Assembly: GCA_000697335.1 (NCBI GenBank)
Contig: JNEM01012177.1
Coordinates: 1 to 62,100 of the forward strand
Length of the DNA stretch: 62,100 nucleotides
Direction: 5' to 3'
DNA from: Conidiobolus incongruus B7586
Lineage: Eukaryota > Entomophthoromycota > Entomophthoromycetes > Entomophthorales > Conidiobolaceae
In this document: positions 24,601-38,103 of the stretch, piece by piece
Layout: every line of letters starts with the position of its first letter
Numbering within the stretch: position 1 is the stretch's first letter
Translations under genes and position numbers: made by a program
The notes under the pieces: generated by a model
The model's database searches: none
What the model was told of the DNA's origin: nothing
What the model saw: only the letters and a program-made list of their open reading frames with translations

Positions 24601-26370
24601 ATATAATATCTAGGTATAAGTTTATATCTGTATAGCTATTATCATATATTATAGTAATAAATAGATATTTTAATTAACAACTAATAATCACAACTTGATC
24701 TAAGGTGGTTTTTGAAAATTAATTTGGCAAAAAGAACCGGTAATAATTATCTATTAAATGTGAAATTTAATAAGGTAATGATTAGAATTGAGGATTAGGT
24801 AATTTGAATGCTGTCAAAGTATAATGAGTAATGATAATTAGTTCAAGATTTGGGAATATATCGGGTGTATATTAGCAAGTTGCACAAAATCAAATAAATA
24901 GATTGTTGAGTAATCACAAAACGTTTAATTAATAAAATTGTAACTAGTTAAATGAATTGTATAATTGATATAAAATGATTAATCAAATATTATAATTCTC
25001 ATCTTGATTTGATAATAATTAGTAAATGAATTGATCAATTTAACTATCATTCCATCAGCATATTATTTATTTAATTAATAACTCGATCCTATATTGTAGC
25101 TTATACAATTAGATAATAACCATAATTACAATTAAACAATTAATATTTGATTTGCATTATCTCATCTTGAATGCTAATTATACTTACCAAAAATTAGATT
25201 ATAATGATACTAATAATTTCTCAAATATAAATATATCAAAGCAATATTAAATATTGTAGAATAATTTTAACAATATTAAGATTAAAATTAGTTTTTTATA
25301 TAATATTCAGAAAAATAACTTTATTCATCATTCTAATATATTAAAAACAGTTTCAAACAAATGTGAATTTAAAATCAGTCATAAATATATATTTCATCAT
25401 GAATTGTTGATAAAAAATAAATCGATTTTTTATAAAATATATATATATTATGGAATGCACCCTTTGTGCTTTATTAAATATACATAATAAAAAAATTTAT
25501 ATATCTTTATTTAGTATAGAATATAGATATCTAAAATAGCATAATTTTTGCAATTTGAAAAATTTCTAGTTTTGACCAATAAAGCAGAAACCTAAATGAA
25601 TTTTATTATATATTATTAATCAAATTGAGTAGAATAATTATTATGTAGAAACAGATGACTCGGATAATATAAATATATATTTTGCAAAAATGATTTAAAT
25701 CAATCTTTCATTTTGATGGCAATCAATTCACTATAATATTATAATTAAATAATTAGTAATTTAAATTGAATATTGAATATTTGATTCAAACTTTCACAAT
25801 TATTGTCGAGAATATTTAATTGAGAGTTACATTATATTATTCGAATTTTATATTTGATAATGCTTTAATTAGAAATATAGTTTATTATAATATAATAGTT
25901 TTTAGGCATTAAATATTCGAAAATCTCCATTTATTAACTAAAGTACATGATATTGTATAATTTTCAAATCAAATATTAATTCATTAGTTTCAAAGTATCA
26001 ATATTGAATGTAAAAATTATCATGTTAAAAGTTTGACACACATTATATTCTAAGGACGAAAATATATTGAATAAATTTCATAAACAATTATTAAAATAAA
26101 TATAAATTTCATTTGAGTATTTAATAAATAATTTAAATAACAAAATTTGTATCCACTGGATATTTCACTATACAACTTTTCAATGAATACATTTTTATAA
26201 TTGATTCTTCAAAAACCCATAAACAATAAAGAAGTTAGAATGAATTAAATTTAATTTTAAATTAAAGTCACTTAAAATCATGACATTGAATAAAATCAAT
26301 TACAATGAATATTGAGTAACAACACTAATTTTAAGAACAATAATAATATATTTAAATAAATATTGAAATT
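21628..26370. other. Long AT-rich intergenic region between divergent RAX2 and SEC8
   Basis: About 4.7 kb, the longest gene-free stretch here. It holds the upstream regions of both genes. I see no conserved coding exon, tRNA or duplicated block, and the shared AATCCCA element is not found near either start. Confidence 0.5.
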
Positions 26371-29300
26371 ATGGCTTATAAAAAACCTCCCACCTTTGCT
26401 GATACCTCATCTTATAATTCGAGTTCTACTTTCGCTAGTCAATCACCAAATATTAATAATACTCCACATTCTCAATCTAGAAACGATTGGTTAAATAATG
26501 CTCAAGGTATTTAAAATATCAAGAATTTTGTATTCATATTAACCTTTGAGCAATAACAGCTGCATTAAATGAAGTTAACAAGGATTGGTCTATGCTCAGT
26601 TCAGAGCAGGTTAGTCAGATTAATATTTAGAAAATATACATTTTATCAAAAAATAATTTATACTAATATGTTATTTATTTTTTAGTTCAACCCAGTCCCT
26701 TTAGCTTTGGATTTAACTGATGGTAGTTCTTTAGGAAAAGATCAACATCAATTCTCAAATTTATTGAAAAAAGTTCATAAAACAGTTGAAGAAGTTGTCA
26801 ATGGTGAATTAATAATCTATATTTAAAAATTACTATACTAATAATATTATACAGCCAATTATAGACAATTTAATACCACTACCACTATTTTCACTGGTGT
26901 TCAACAAGAATTAGGCTATACCAAAGATACTGTTCAACATATTAAGACTCAATTGCTCCAAACGAAAGATATTTTACAAACTAAGAGGGCTGACTTGAAT
27001 GGTTTATGGAATAAGGCTAAACAATATAAAGAAATGTTAAGAATTCTAGATAAATTGTAATGCTGATTAATTGTATAAATATCAATTTTATTAACTATAT
27101 TAAATAAATAGAGACAATTTAAAGAAAACACCTGAGAAGATCGAGCAATTAATTCGTGACAAGTATTACAAAATGGCTATTCAGTTATTGTTAAATACGT
27201 TAGAAGATCTGGATTCTGCGGAATTGAAGCCCATTGAAGCTACTTCCGGTTTAAGGAGAAGTTTATTAAAGATTAAAAATGTAAAAATTTTTCATTCATT
27301 AAATGCTTTAATCACTCATCAAACTAATGAGATATTCTTGAAAATTTTAGAATCTTCATAATACTCTTGTTGAAGATATCCATAACCACGTTTATATGAA
27401 AATTCATCTTAAAGAAGAATTTGGTAAGAATCCAATTACAGTCAATATTCAAAGACTTATATACTAATTTAACCTCTTTTTTAGATAATTTCGGTAGCTT
27501 AAAGTAAATATTACCTCATATTCAATAATTAATAGTTATATTAACATTTTTATTTATTTAATAGCAATCCAGCTAAATTCCAAGGTATTTAAAATTTAAT
27601 TTTTTTTTCCTAATACATATCAATTAATGGACATTATCATAATATAGATACGATTATAAACTATTTATCAAATACCAATCCTTTTAACAACAAGGAAAAT
27701 AGAAGATTGTCAAATTCTGCAAATTATAACTTTATCTCAGTAACATCAAATTTCCTATACTCATTTTATCATATTCATTCTTTTTATAGTTAGAAGAAGA
27801 TCTATCCCTAGATCCCGAAGCTGATTCTTTGAAATTTATTTCTATTTTGGTCAATGGTCTTTATCAAATTGGAAAATTAAATGAAGGAACCGATGTAATT
27901 TATATCTTTTTTATAAATTTAACTGTATTCTAATAATATATTAATGTTTTAGATAATCAAAACTAGAGCACATGTTGAATTGTATCAATTAGTCGATAAG
28001 ACTGTTGAAGAAGTTAGAAACAAGTAAATATATCTTTGCTTAAATTGCTATTTCATTTAAAATATTAATACATCAATATTTTAGATTAGAAAAGGGTCAA
28101 ATTAAAACTAAGAATATTAGGGGAAATTATGGAAATACTTTAATCTCAGTCGACAATCGCAAGTCATCAGTTGAAATTTTAAATACATTGACAAGTCGTC
28201 TACTTCAGAAATTTGAATATGTTTTCGCTAATCATCGTTTCATCCAATTGTTAATTAAGGATATTGGTGTCAATCAGCCTAATTTTGACTCAAAATATTC
28301 TATTAATGAAATATGGATGTCTATGCAGAATGAAATTCAACGGTTTTTACACGACTACGTGATGGGAGCTGATGGTGATGATTTCAATATGAGTGGTATC
28401 CAGGATATTATGACCCATATTAATGAATCCATGAAACGAGGATTCACTCAAAGAGATCATAAGAAATCAATCTTCAAATTTTCTGATGCTAGAATTAAAC
28501 CAAATCCTCACGTCAAAGAAAGATCTTCATTTCACGAAATGCAGCTCTCCAAACAAATGGTTAATGACCAGTTAATGGACGAGATCTATTCAAAAGTTTA
28601 TGATAGAGTAATACGATCAACTGGTCAACTTGCAATTGAACATTATTTCTCAGATGCTGCCAAAAGTAAATTGCAATCTTCTCAGCTCGCTTCCATTACC
28701 GTAGACCAATATTCCTCCAATTCCTTTGATTCTGGTCGTCGTTTATTGATTACTCCTCATGTCTATAACCTCTCTATTCTTATTAAGCCTATTTTAGATT
28801 TTGTGGACAAAATTGAAAATATTGGTAACTTTGATCAAACCCAAACCAGCCAATCACATGAATTTTTGAGTAAATTCATCAGTAAACAATTCCTACCTAA
28901 AATGGAATTGCATGCACAATACCTACTCAGCTCAGCAATTGTTGCGCCCAATGCATTTCAAGTCGGTCATGAACTCTCCTCCGTCCATAAAAAGCCATTG
29001 ATTAGATGCGTGAGTGATCTATTAGGCTTGATGCGTGATCTCTGTACTATCTTCCAATCTCTTCCATTTAATCATAAAGAGTTTTTGCCAATTTTGGAAT
29101 TTGTCATTACTTCCTTTTTGGATAAAAGCGCTCAATTCTTTAAGTCTTTGGTATCTGTAGGACCTTCATCTGACGAACAAGATACCAACAAGATGATCAA
29201 TAGTGCACAATGGGCGCAGTCACCCGAGCTTTATAATATTTTGACAGCTTACACTTATATCAAATCGCCTCATATGCCACCCAATACAGAACAGGAAGAA

Positions 29301-30167
29301 TTATTTAATAACCAGGAAATGAGTATTGAATTGGGTTTAAAACATCGTCGTTCTTTACATCTTTCAGAATTATTATTCGATACGAAAAAACTTTCTCTGT
29401 TAGCATCTTTAGGACATAGTTTAAAGTGTTTTGCTAACGAAGTTGGATCACTCTTAAAGGATTCGAAAGGTAAAAATGGTGCTGATGATAAAGCTAATTC
29501 TTCAATCAATATCGATCATCTTTTGAAAGAGGTTAAGGGGCTTTCAGACAAATGTCTCTTCACTTTGAGAGTTGAATTTCGTTGCCATTGCATGTACTTT
29601 TTAGATTTGGCGTTAAGAGAAGGTGATTACTATCTCACAGCGGATAACGAAATCGAACCTGATAGTTATATTTTGAACTTGAACATGGATTTAACAACTG
29701 GTCAAGGATTATTAAGTCAATATTTGGAAGAGAAAGATGTGGAGTTCGTATTCCAATATATATCAAAGCTCTTGTCTAACATGTTAATAACGAATGTGCG
29801 CGATATTCGAATTATGTCTGAATTAGGTTTAAAAAAGATGAGATTGAATTTATCTTCATTGCAACAAAATTTAACCAATTTGAAATTGAACAATAATCTC
29901 AATTTAGCTAAACAATTTTATGACCTCTATGACTTACAATTGAATAGATTCTGCGCTAAAATTCAAGAACAAGGCATTTGGTACTCTTATTCCGAATATA
30001 AATCTTTACTAGATTTGGCTTTGAAGACTACTGATCATATCTGTCAAATCGAGAGAGAAACCACCGGATCACAATCCAATGTAGATCAAAAGTATGATGA
30101 AGTAGTCCGTCACTATTCTGACCAAATGATGGCCTTGAGAGCTCTTTTACAAGGTGCTGATGATTAA
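26371..30167 (+). CDS. SEC8: Exocyst complex subunit Sec8/EXOC4
   Basis: Subunit of the octameric exocyst that tethers secretory vesicles at the plasma membrane. I read twelve exons: 26371-26506, 26560-26609, 26686-26803, 26855-27056, 27112-27280, 27351-27423, 27485-27503, 27565-27584, 27648-27739, 27790-27894, 27953-28023 and 28085-30167. All phases agree, giving 1045 residues, stop TAA. The N-terminal coiled-coil region (TGVQQELGYTKDTVQHIKTQ..., LHNTLVEDIHNHVYMK) matches the Sec8 N-terminal domain. The long last exon encodes the helical-bundle region. Exons 7 and 8 are microexons of 19 and 20 nt. No second Sec8-like gene is present in the window. Confidence 0.9.
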
Positions 30168-31900
30168 TTTATACCACTTTTTAATGATAATATAATATTT
30201 TTATATAACTGATTTTATTATATGGTTTAATCTTTCTATTATTATAAAATCGATATACTTCAATATACTTTTGTAACAATGAATACGAATTAATAATTGG
30301 TTATTAATACTCTGCATTTATCAGGTCCAAAAGTAATGTATTCAAATGTGATAAATTTGGTTTTTATTAATAACAATACAGTTTGTATATTTCATTTTTA
30401 TTTAATATTATTCTGAATTTTAAGTAATGAGGCTTTTTTGATATCAAATTTATATTAAAAATTTTAATATATAATTTAAAATAATCAATATATACTGTAA
30501 TATTATATCTTTTTTTTATTATTAATAACTTTTTGCTATACTTTTAACAAAGATCTAACACTTAAAAAATAATTCTTTTTATTAAAGACTAAAATTTGAT
30601 ATTTTATAAACCAATTAATTTTATTTGTAGAATTTTTACTTGTAAGTGTATTTTTAATTGCTTAAAGTAATTATAATTAAATAAGTTATAATCTAGTAAA
30701 TATATTAGATATAAAAGCTTTTCTAAATTATTTTTAATTAGAAAATTTTTCACAGCTTTAAATTTATGTATTTTATAATTATTATATAAAATAATAAGTA
30801 TCTTTAAATTATATTAAAAACCTTAATTAAATATAATTTTATTTAAAAAAACAATATAAAATTTATTATTAATTGATTTTCCTTTAAAAATTAAATAAAA
30901 ATAGTATATATTATTATAATTTATTATAATAATTAATATTTACTTATAAAAAAATATTGATTTATTAAAATCTATAAAAGATTATTTTAACTTAACATTT
31001 TAGTTTGTGCTTAAACAAAAGATTTTAGAAATGGATTGATAATTCATTAGTTATAATAATTTGCTGTAAAACATTAGTTTTTAGTTATATTTTAGTAAGT
31101 TTTATTTAACTATAACTATTTTTTTTAAGTTAGTTAAGTTATAAGGTATTTATTATATATTTTTATTAATTAAACTAAGTTTACATTTTAATATATATAA
31201 TATACTTTTATAAATAGTATTAAAATGTTTTAATAACTTTAATAAAAATTAAAAGATGTTTTATATATATATTTTTTACTTTATTAATAATTAAAATATA
31301 ACAATTAAAATTTTGTAGATTTTAGAAAGCTTTAAATAATTTCCCTTTTGACTTATTAAATAGTTTACTAAATAATAAAAGATAAATTTAAATAAAACAT
31401 TATTTTTATAAGTTGTTAGTAAATTTTAAATGATTTTAAAAGGTTTGTGGTTAAGTATTAATAATAATAAAATAAAAAACTTTTGATGATTACTATTTTG
31501 GTTTAAATATGATTAAATAATAAATTTTTAAAGATAAATTTTTGAATGGAAAAACATTATATAATTATAGTTTAAAATTATATATTCTCTTATTTGTTTT
31601 GTATATAATTTTTCTTGGTATTAATAATATGAAAAATCATGAATTAGAAAATTTCTCATTTTTTTGATTCTGAGGTAATACTATTTAATAATATCAGAAT
31701 TGAATAGATTTTTAAACATTCCAGATCAATTAACATATGAATTGATTTAATTTGATATACATTATTTCTATTTTTTGAGGCATTCAAAATTTGACCAAAT
31801 TAATGTAATATGTCCAGAAAGGATATATCACTATTTTTATGAAATAGCATAATATGCGTAAATTTGGCAGATGCTATAAAGTTAATTATTCAATTTCTAT
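30168..31900. other. AT-rich gap between convergent SEC8 and the amino acid transporter
   Basis: Both genes end into this gap, so no promoter is expected. About two thirds of it is filled by the decayed repeat described at 30490-31640. Confidence 0.6.
30490..31640 (+). repeat. Decayed AT-rich dispersed repeat, copy A
   Basis: This stretch aligns colinearly with 60930-62060 over about 1.1 kb. Shared landmarks in the same order include TTATTATTAATAAC, TTCTTTTTATTAAAGACTAA, TTTATGTATTTTA, AAAATAATAAGTAT, TTTATTATTAAT and GGTTATATTTTA-like blocks. Substitutions and small indels are scattered throughout and G+C is extremely low, so both copies are old. No coding frame survives and I cannot name the family. 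Orientation is arbitrary, taken as + because both copies lie in the same direction. Confidence 0.75.
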
Positions 31901-33222
31901 TTATTTACCTTTGACTTCATCGATGAAACTTCGAATAGAATCAATGGTGCCTAATACAAAACTGACAGCACCAATAATTAAAATAATGGCCATCCAAGGA
32001 TAAACCCAAAGTTTTCTTCCTTTATATCCATAAATTTTAAGGTGGAAGATAACTGGGAAAATGAATAAACTTAGACTACTGCTAACGCCACCAATTAAAT
32101 TCATGAAACTGGCAAAATAAGGTAAAAAAGCTGATAATACAGTGATTAACACGATGGTAATCAATCTAGTAAGAATTCTATATCCAAATTCCTTCCATTT
32201 TGACATATACTCGGTGCTAATTTTTAAATTTTGTTCAACTTCATTTCCGAAAGAACAAAGGAGAATAGGAGCTGCCATGATAATATGAATATTAATCGCA
32301 AGCATGGAAGCAAGCCTTAATGGAGTGTCAGGTAAACTCCCAAAGATAGGATTAAGCACTTCAGGACCATAGGCTACATAACCAAAAACAGCCATTAATG
32401 TGTATTGTAATGTAATGGTACCGATAGCACAGCTTAATACTACAGGCCATTGCTTAGGATTTTGCATACTATCTTCAACATGAGGAAATACAACATTTCC
32501 AGCGTATGATAAGCAGAAGGTGGCCAAAGCAGTTGGGATACCAGACCAGACCACCACATCAGTCTTAGGAACAGGGTTAGAAGATAAATGCTGGGATCCA
32601 AAAATCAAAACAGCAATAACAGCGAACACAGTGGTCAACATACCGAACAAGCCCAGCCATACCAATTCTTTCATATTTTTGAATACCAAGTAAGGTACAC
32701 CAATACCTACAGCAGAAATAATAACCCTATACATATATTATTAGAATTGTAAACAACACATTCGCTACAGCTATATTACCAATTCATTTTGCCAATTTCG
32801 AAATACTTTTTACAAATCTCATTCATGTTTTCAGCGAATAAAATCAATAAAATACAAGAAGCACCCAAAATCAAACTATAGTTGGCAAATTTCACTAAGT
32901 ATCTGCCTGTTTTACCAAAAGCGCGATCACCAATATCGGTGAAGGTGGGAAGTTTGGAGCCATCTTCGAGATAGATACATTCAATCAAGAGCTTACCATT
33001 ATATACAGAAGCTAAACCCGCTAGGAGAATGAAGATGACGGAGAGCCAGCCTCCCTTAGCGAGACATTGAGGAAGTCCTAAAATACCTACACCAGCTGTC
33101 ACGCATACAATATTAACATAAGCACCGAAACTTGAAGCCTTTTTGTGGTCATCCTCGTGACCTGACGCTAAAAAGATATTAATATCCGATTGGGTGAATA
33201 CTTGATTATTTTTAATTACCAT
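31901..33222 (-). CDS. Amino acid transporter, AAAP family (Avt1/SLC32-like)
   Basis: Multi-spanning proton-coupled amino acid transporter, in fungi usually on the vacuole. Two exons (33222-32780 and 32726-31901) join across the Trp codon in ...IGKMNWVIISAVGIG... to give 422 residues, stop TAA. The opening SSFGAYVNIVCVTAGVGILG followed by LPQCLAKGGW is the family signature of TM1. About eleven hydrophobic helices follow, including SYAGNVVFPHVEDSMQNP. The N-terminal hydrophilic extension is short (about 30 residues) compared with yeast Avt1. Substrate cannot be inferred. Confidence 0.9.
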
Positions 33223-34254
33223 TGTGATCCTTCTCTGAACTCATATTATAAAAATATCAATTCAAATAATCAGCACCCTTGATGATTACTTGAAAAGAAT
33301 TGTTTTCCCTCTATTCCCTTCCAGCATACCCTTTTATATGGAGTGGTAGCACAAAACTCCAGTGTTCAACCTTGACAAGAGCTAGATATTAATCAATTGG
33401 TCAAATAGTGGATGGCAAAAAAGGAAATTAATTCATCTCAAAATCCAAAAATTTGATAATAAAAGTTGAATTATTTCGGATACTTTGTCATGTCATCAAT
33501 TTACTCTAACTCAAGTTACACAATTGAACTAAACATACTTTCCCGAATGGATCTTTATCTTCTCTTGTTTTTAAACCCCCCAACCAATGGACTTGGGCAA
33601 TATTTCAAAGAATAATCATATTGAGGTTTTATCCTAAATAAGTCATTTCAAATATACATATTAATTTATTTAGAAATAATCAGGATGACATGCTATGAAA
33701 TTTGTATACCTCACACCGATCAGACACCACTAAGCACACTGAAATATATAATATTAAACTTTATAATAATCAAATTCTCATCAAATTCTATCCATTAAAG
33801 CCTTCAACTCTTCTAGACTTAAAAACAATGTTAAAATAAAACTCACTTTGATAATTTTTATCATTTAATCGTGAAAATGTAAAAATGATAGAGAAAATGA
33901 ATATATTATTTGAAATATTAAGTCGCTAAGTTTAAATATTTTTTGAATATTATTGGTATATAAAAATTAATTAATATCAATAAAAATTATACCATCAACC
34001 AGATATAATTTCGATTAAATTTAAAATTTTGATAGATAAATTTGGAATTAGAAAATGTGTGAAAGATAAAACGTGGTTGAGAAGTATGTGTTACATTGAG
34101 CTCAATTGTTGACGAAAGCTTGCTCATGTATTAGTGGTATATAAAAACAAGATGATGTTGAATTGAGATGAGGTTTAAATTTATATACTCATAAAACCAT
34201 ATCAATCAAATATTTTAATTTTTCAATTATTATTATTCCCAAAAAGACTTACAA
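33223..34254. other. Transporter upstream region
   Basis: About 1 kb, holding the transporter promoter at the left. The AAAAA at 34241-34245 next to tRNA-Gln reads as TTTTT on the minus strand and is the likely Pol III terminator. Nothing else is recognised. Confidence 0.5.
34241..34245 (-). terminator. Pol III terminator of tRNA-Gln
   Basis: TTTTT on the minus strand, 10 nt beyond the 3' end of tRNA-Gln. Confidence 0.7.
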
Positions 34255-34326
34255 AGGTCTCACTGAGAATCGAACTCAGATTACAGGAATCAGAATCCTG
34301 GGTGCTGACCATTACACCATGAGACC
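34255..34326 (-). tRNA. tRNA-Gln (anticodon CTG)
   Basis: A 72-nt cloverleaf on the minus strand. Acceptor GGTCTCA pairs with TGAGACC, discriminator T. The D arm is TGGTGTAATGGTCAGCAC. The anticodon arm is CAGGA-TTCTGAT-TCCTG, giving CTG at 34-36, which reads CAG. The T arm is CTGAG-TTCGATT-CTCAG. No intron. Sequence is typical of cytosolic eukaryotic tRNA-Gln. The anticodon is not CTA, so this tRNA would not read TAG as a normal cognate. Confidence 0.96.
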
Positions 34327-35252
34327 TCAACAGTTGCTTAATTTAAAAGTATTAAATCCAGATTTGATTAATCAATGTTTCAAATATTTTGAGTATTTTT
34401 TACTAAAAAATTTTTATGATTAATTATTATAAATTTTCTTAATATTCACATTAACAGACATGGAATTTCCTCAATTTTCGTATTAATCGAGATATTTTTA
34501 TATTTCAGTTTCTTTCCTTTCTCCAGATATTTTGAATTGTTATAATTACCCAACTGAATCTTTTTTGTATAATACCTCCACACATTTTGCCGATTTATCA
34601 AATTTAAAATAGAAGATCAATTTAAATTACTGACTATATAGCTTGATATTAAATTCTAAGTCAACTTATATATATATATATATATATCGATACTGGATAT
34701 TGGAAATACAACAGATAATTCATGTAACACGATTGAAATATATATTTACCTGTTATAATAAATTTATAAAAACTTCAAGAATTTTAGTATGACCTATATT
34801 GCAATCAAACATATTAGCAAATTTAATTTAGGATATTTGGATGTAAATAATTATATATAGAATAATGGATATATTAACTTCTCGAATGTGAAATTTAAAC
34901 ACATTGATTGATAAAGACAACTTTGAAATGAATGTTAACTAAAATATAATTAGTTGAAATGTTGATTTTTCAAAAGTATCATATATATATTATCAACAAT
35001 TTGATTTAGATGATTAGTACCAAAAATATGTTTATAGTTATATTATCCAGTCAATACTTAATTACTGAAACAATATCTACTATAGCTAAAATAATGTCAA
35101 TTTTTATAAGTATGTATGTTCCTGCTATCATTTTCAAAATGCTAGGTAAATAATGAATAATATGAACAAAAATTCAAAGAATTTGATGAATCATGGAAAT
35201 GCTAAATTGGGTATATCAAAATAAAAATACAGTCTTAAAAATAGTTACTTTA
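34327..35252. other. Intergenic region between SRP14 and tRNA-Gln
   Basis: About 0.9 kb, AT-rich, with a (TA)n tract at about 34667-34688. No gene is seen. Confidence 0.5.
34667..34688. repeat. (TA)n microsatellite
   Basis: About eleven TA units in intergenic DNA. Confidence 0.8.
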
Positions 35253-35733
35253 TTAATGAGCTTTCTTAGATTTAGATTTCCTGTCCTTATTTCTCACCTT
35301 CTTCTTGAGTGTATCCATTTGAGTTCTCAATAATGGGTTCAATAATTCAAAAAATTGGGAGAAGTTTTCAACGGGTACCTAAAAATTAATTATTACTTAT
35401 TTTTGTATATTCTATTAATTTTTTACGAGAGTTGTTATTTTGTTCTTTTTATTGTCGCTAGCTTTGACTAATGTTTGGAAAGAGCTCTTGGAATCGATTT
35501 CCATCACATTTGGACTGCCTTTTAGTTTGAGAGGAACTTGATAAATTCGATTAGCTAAATTAGAATGATGAATAAAATAAATCATTTACCTTGTTTGAAA
35601 TTCAAATTAACACTACCATTTTTTTTATTATTATGAAATAATTGTTCAAGTTTTTTAATAAACTAAAATATTGTTAACATAATCATTTGTTTTATTTCTA
35701 TTTATAATTTACTTGATTATTATCTAAAAGCAT
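35253..35733 (-). CDS. SRP14: Signal recognition particle subunit SRP14
   Basis: Alu-domain protein of the signal recognition particle, which pauses translation of secretory proteins. Four exons (35733-35713, 35662-35590, 35554-35427, 35378-35253) join in frame to 115 residues, stop TAA. The product starts MLLDNNQFIKKLEQLF, then GSVNLNFKQ, a KASDNKKNKITTLV segment matching the human RATDGKKKISTVV strand, and the terminal helix LLRTQMDTLKKK followed by a basic tail. Exon 1 is only 21 nt. A TTATCCCATAA element lies about 80 bp upstream. The same strand carries TOM70 next upstream. Confidence 0.92.
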
Positions 35734-36227
35734 TTTCAATTTTGCCTATATTTGTTTGGTAATTCACTGCTCTTTAGTAAAGTTTATTCTAATTTTCAAA
35801 TATTACCGATTATGGGATAATTAAAAACCTTCGATATATAATATTTCGAGAAGAGAATATTTATTCAAAAATGCAGTTATTCATACCAAGTCTAGTATAT
35901 TAACAAATATTCAAAACTTATCATAAAAAAATACAAATATACATTACGAATTTCAACTCTTAAGTAGTTACTATTAATGAATTATTAATGATACAATTCA
36001 CAAAGATGGTGTTAGAATATTTTTACTTTAATTCACTTATAATTGAGGGTTCGAGTATTGTAAATTGACATTATATTGGTAAAACAAAGTTAAAAACATA
36101 TTCCAAAGGTGAACATATTTTAAATACTGATGTTTATCTAAATATACAAAAACAACTCAAAATATATAATAAATTGAATTTTAAAAATATATTATAGATA
36201 TTAAAAATATTTGTTATAATATCTGGC
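35734..36227. other. Spacer between SRP14 and TOM70
   Basis: About 490 bp, AT-rich, containing the SRP14 upstream region and the TOM70 3' flank. No gene is seen. Confidence 0.5.
35810..35820 (-). promoter_or_regulatory. TTATCCCATAA element upstream of SRP14
   Basis: The gene strand reads TTATCCCATAA, about 80 bp before the SRP14 ATG. It is a one-base variant of the shared TAATCCCATAA. Confidence 0.5.
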
Positions 36228-37999
36228 TTAGGCTGAGTTGGGAATGGATGAGAGAAGCTCAACCTTTTTGGGGTACTTTTCGGCAAAGACTTTCTTAGCC
36301 TTATTATGAAGTTGCTGAGAGATGATAGCTTCGAGTTCTAACTTGGAGCGAATGGTCTTCTTGGATCTTTCCAAGAGTTCATCAGCTTCATCAAATTTAG
36401 TCTGGATGCTCTTAATATTGGCCAAATTCAATAATGCAGTGGTAAAAGCGGGATCAATGTCTATGGCTTGTTGGCAGTATTTAGCAGCTAATTCTAAATC
36501 ATTATATGCCTTCAAATAGAAAATAGACTTATTCAACAATACAGTGGCATTGTTGGGGCTAATAGCAAGAGCTTTGTCTAAAATATCGGTGACTTCATCC
36601 ATTTGCTCACATTCCATGAGGAATTCAGCATATACATTGAGCATGATAGAGGATTTCTTGAAAGTCTCGAGTGATTTTTTGAAGAAGGCAGCAGCTTCTT
36701 CTCTGGGTTTGAAGTAGCACAAAGAAACACCATATTGGATATGAGCTTGTTCAAATGAGGGAGAAAGTTCCATAGCAGTTTGGTAGCAAGTTTGAGCCAT
36801 ATCAACTTGTTCTAAAATAAAGTAGATTTGAGCAAGATGGAAATGAACTTCATAGCTTTCGGGGTGTTGACTTTGAAGCTCTTTCAAAGATTCAAAAGCA
36901 CCAGATACATCGCCAGTTTCAGTTAAAATATTACTTTGCTTGATGCGGCATTGGATGTGGTCTGGGTTAATCTTTAAAGCTCTCTTCAAACCCTCGTTAG
37001 CAGAGTCCCAATCTTTCACAATGATATCAAACATACATCTGAGGTTAAGAGCTTCAACCATAAATCTGGTATCACCTTGAACAGCTGACTTCAACAAACT
37101 GTGAGCTTCACTGAATTTGTTATCATCGATGAGTTTAATAGCTTCTCTAACTTTTTTATCAGCTTCATTGTCATTGCTTTCATCTGATGGTAATGTTACT
37201 TTTTCGAAGCAATTGACGTAATGAAGAGCATAGGATACAGAAATATGTTCAAGTTGGGTAGGAAGAGTTTCAGCAGCAGCTTGTTCAGCAGCTAAAACTT
37301 TGATTGTGCGTTCAATACCTAAGCTAGCGGTTTGATGGTTAGATTCAGCAAGGAAAAAGCCACATACGTAGTCATTTAAAGCTAATTGATATTGGGAAGT
37401 GGCTTCATAAGCTTGGGCTCTGCGAACAATGGCTTTGGTGTACTCAGGATGCATTGATAAAGTCTTAGTACAGTCTTCAATGACTTTCTGATGTTGCTTT
37501 AAGGCAGAATAGCCAGCAGCTCTGTTGCAATAGTAAACAGGATCTTCATGAAGCTCGATAGCTTTAGAGTAATTTTCGATAGCAGCTTGGAAATGTTTTG
37601 TTCTAAAGTTGTCATTTCCATAGTTCTTTAATAATTTGGAAATAAATTCACGTCTCTAAAATTGAATGAAAGTTAATATTTGAATCAAATAAACATTTAA
37701 AAATATTTACGGAAGCAGGTAATTTTTCAATATCTTCCTTAGTTAAAGCCATGGCTTCTTGCTCTGTCAATGAAGAATCTGAGGCAACATCTAAAATCCA
37801 AATTAAAACATATTCTATTTTTAAAGTTGCTAAACCTACCAGAATCTTCAATTTCAATAGTTTGACGACTGGAGACATTATAATAATAAAGGAAAGCTAA
37901 ACCAAGTGTACCAGCAGCCAATGGAACATAAATTCTCAAATTTTTTCTAACATGGTCTTGGAATTGGGCAAATGTATTAGATAAGCTATTGTCAGTCAT
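36228..37999 (-). CDS. TOM70: Mitochondrial import receptor Tom70
   Basis: Outer-membrane receptor that accepts hydrophobic preproteins from Hsp70/Hsp90 and passes them to the TOM complex. Three exons (37999-37840, 37790-37711, 37655-36228) give 555 residues, stop TAA. One N-terminal anchor (about residues 23-42, IYVPLAAGTLGLAFLYYYN) is followed by a linker and TPR repeats. The first TPRs include NRAAGYSALKQHQKVIEDCTKT and the rest form the cargo-binding domain, ending in LLSSIPNSA. Length and layout match fungal Tom70 (about 600). A TAATCCCACAA element lies about 95 bp upstream. Confidence 0.94.
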
Positions 38000-38092
38000 G
38001 ATGATATTCTATTTCAAATTATTAATTTAATTAAATAATCATTGGTCATCATTTTATGGAGATCTTTATTATATTAATAATTGTTCCGGTAT

Positions 38093-38103
38093 TTGTGGGA
38101 TTA
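38093..38103 (-). promoter_or_regulatory. TAATCCCACAA element upstream of TOM70
   Basis: Exact 11-mer TAATCCCACAA on the gene strand, about 95 bp before the TOM70 ATG. Identical to the sites before eL42, uL30m and VPS45. Confidence 0.6.
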
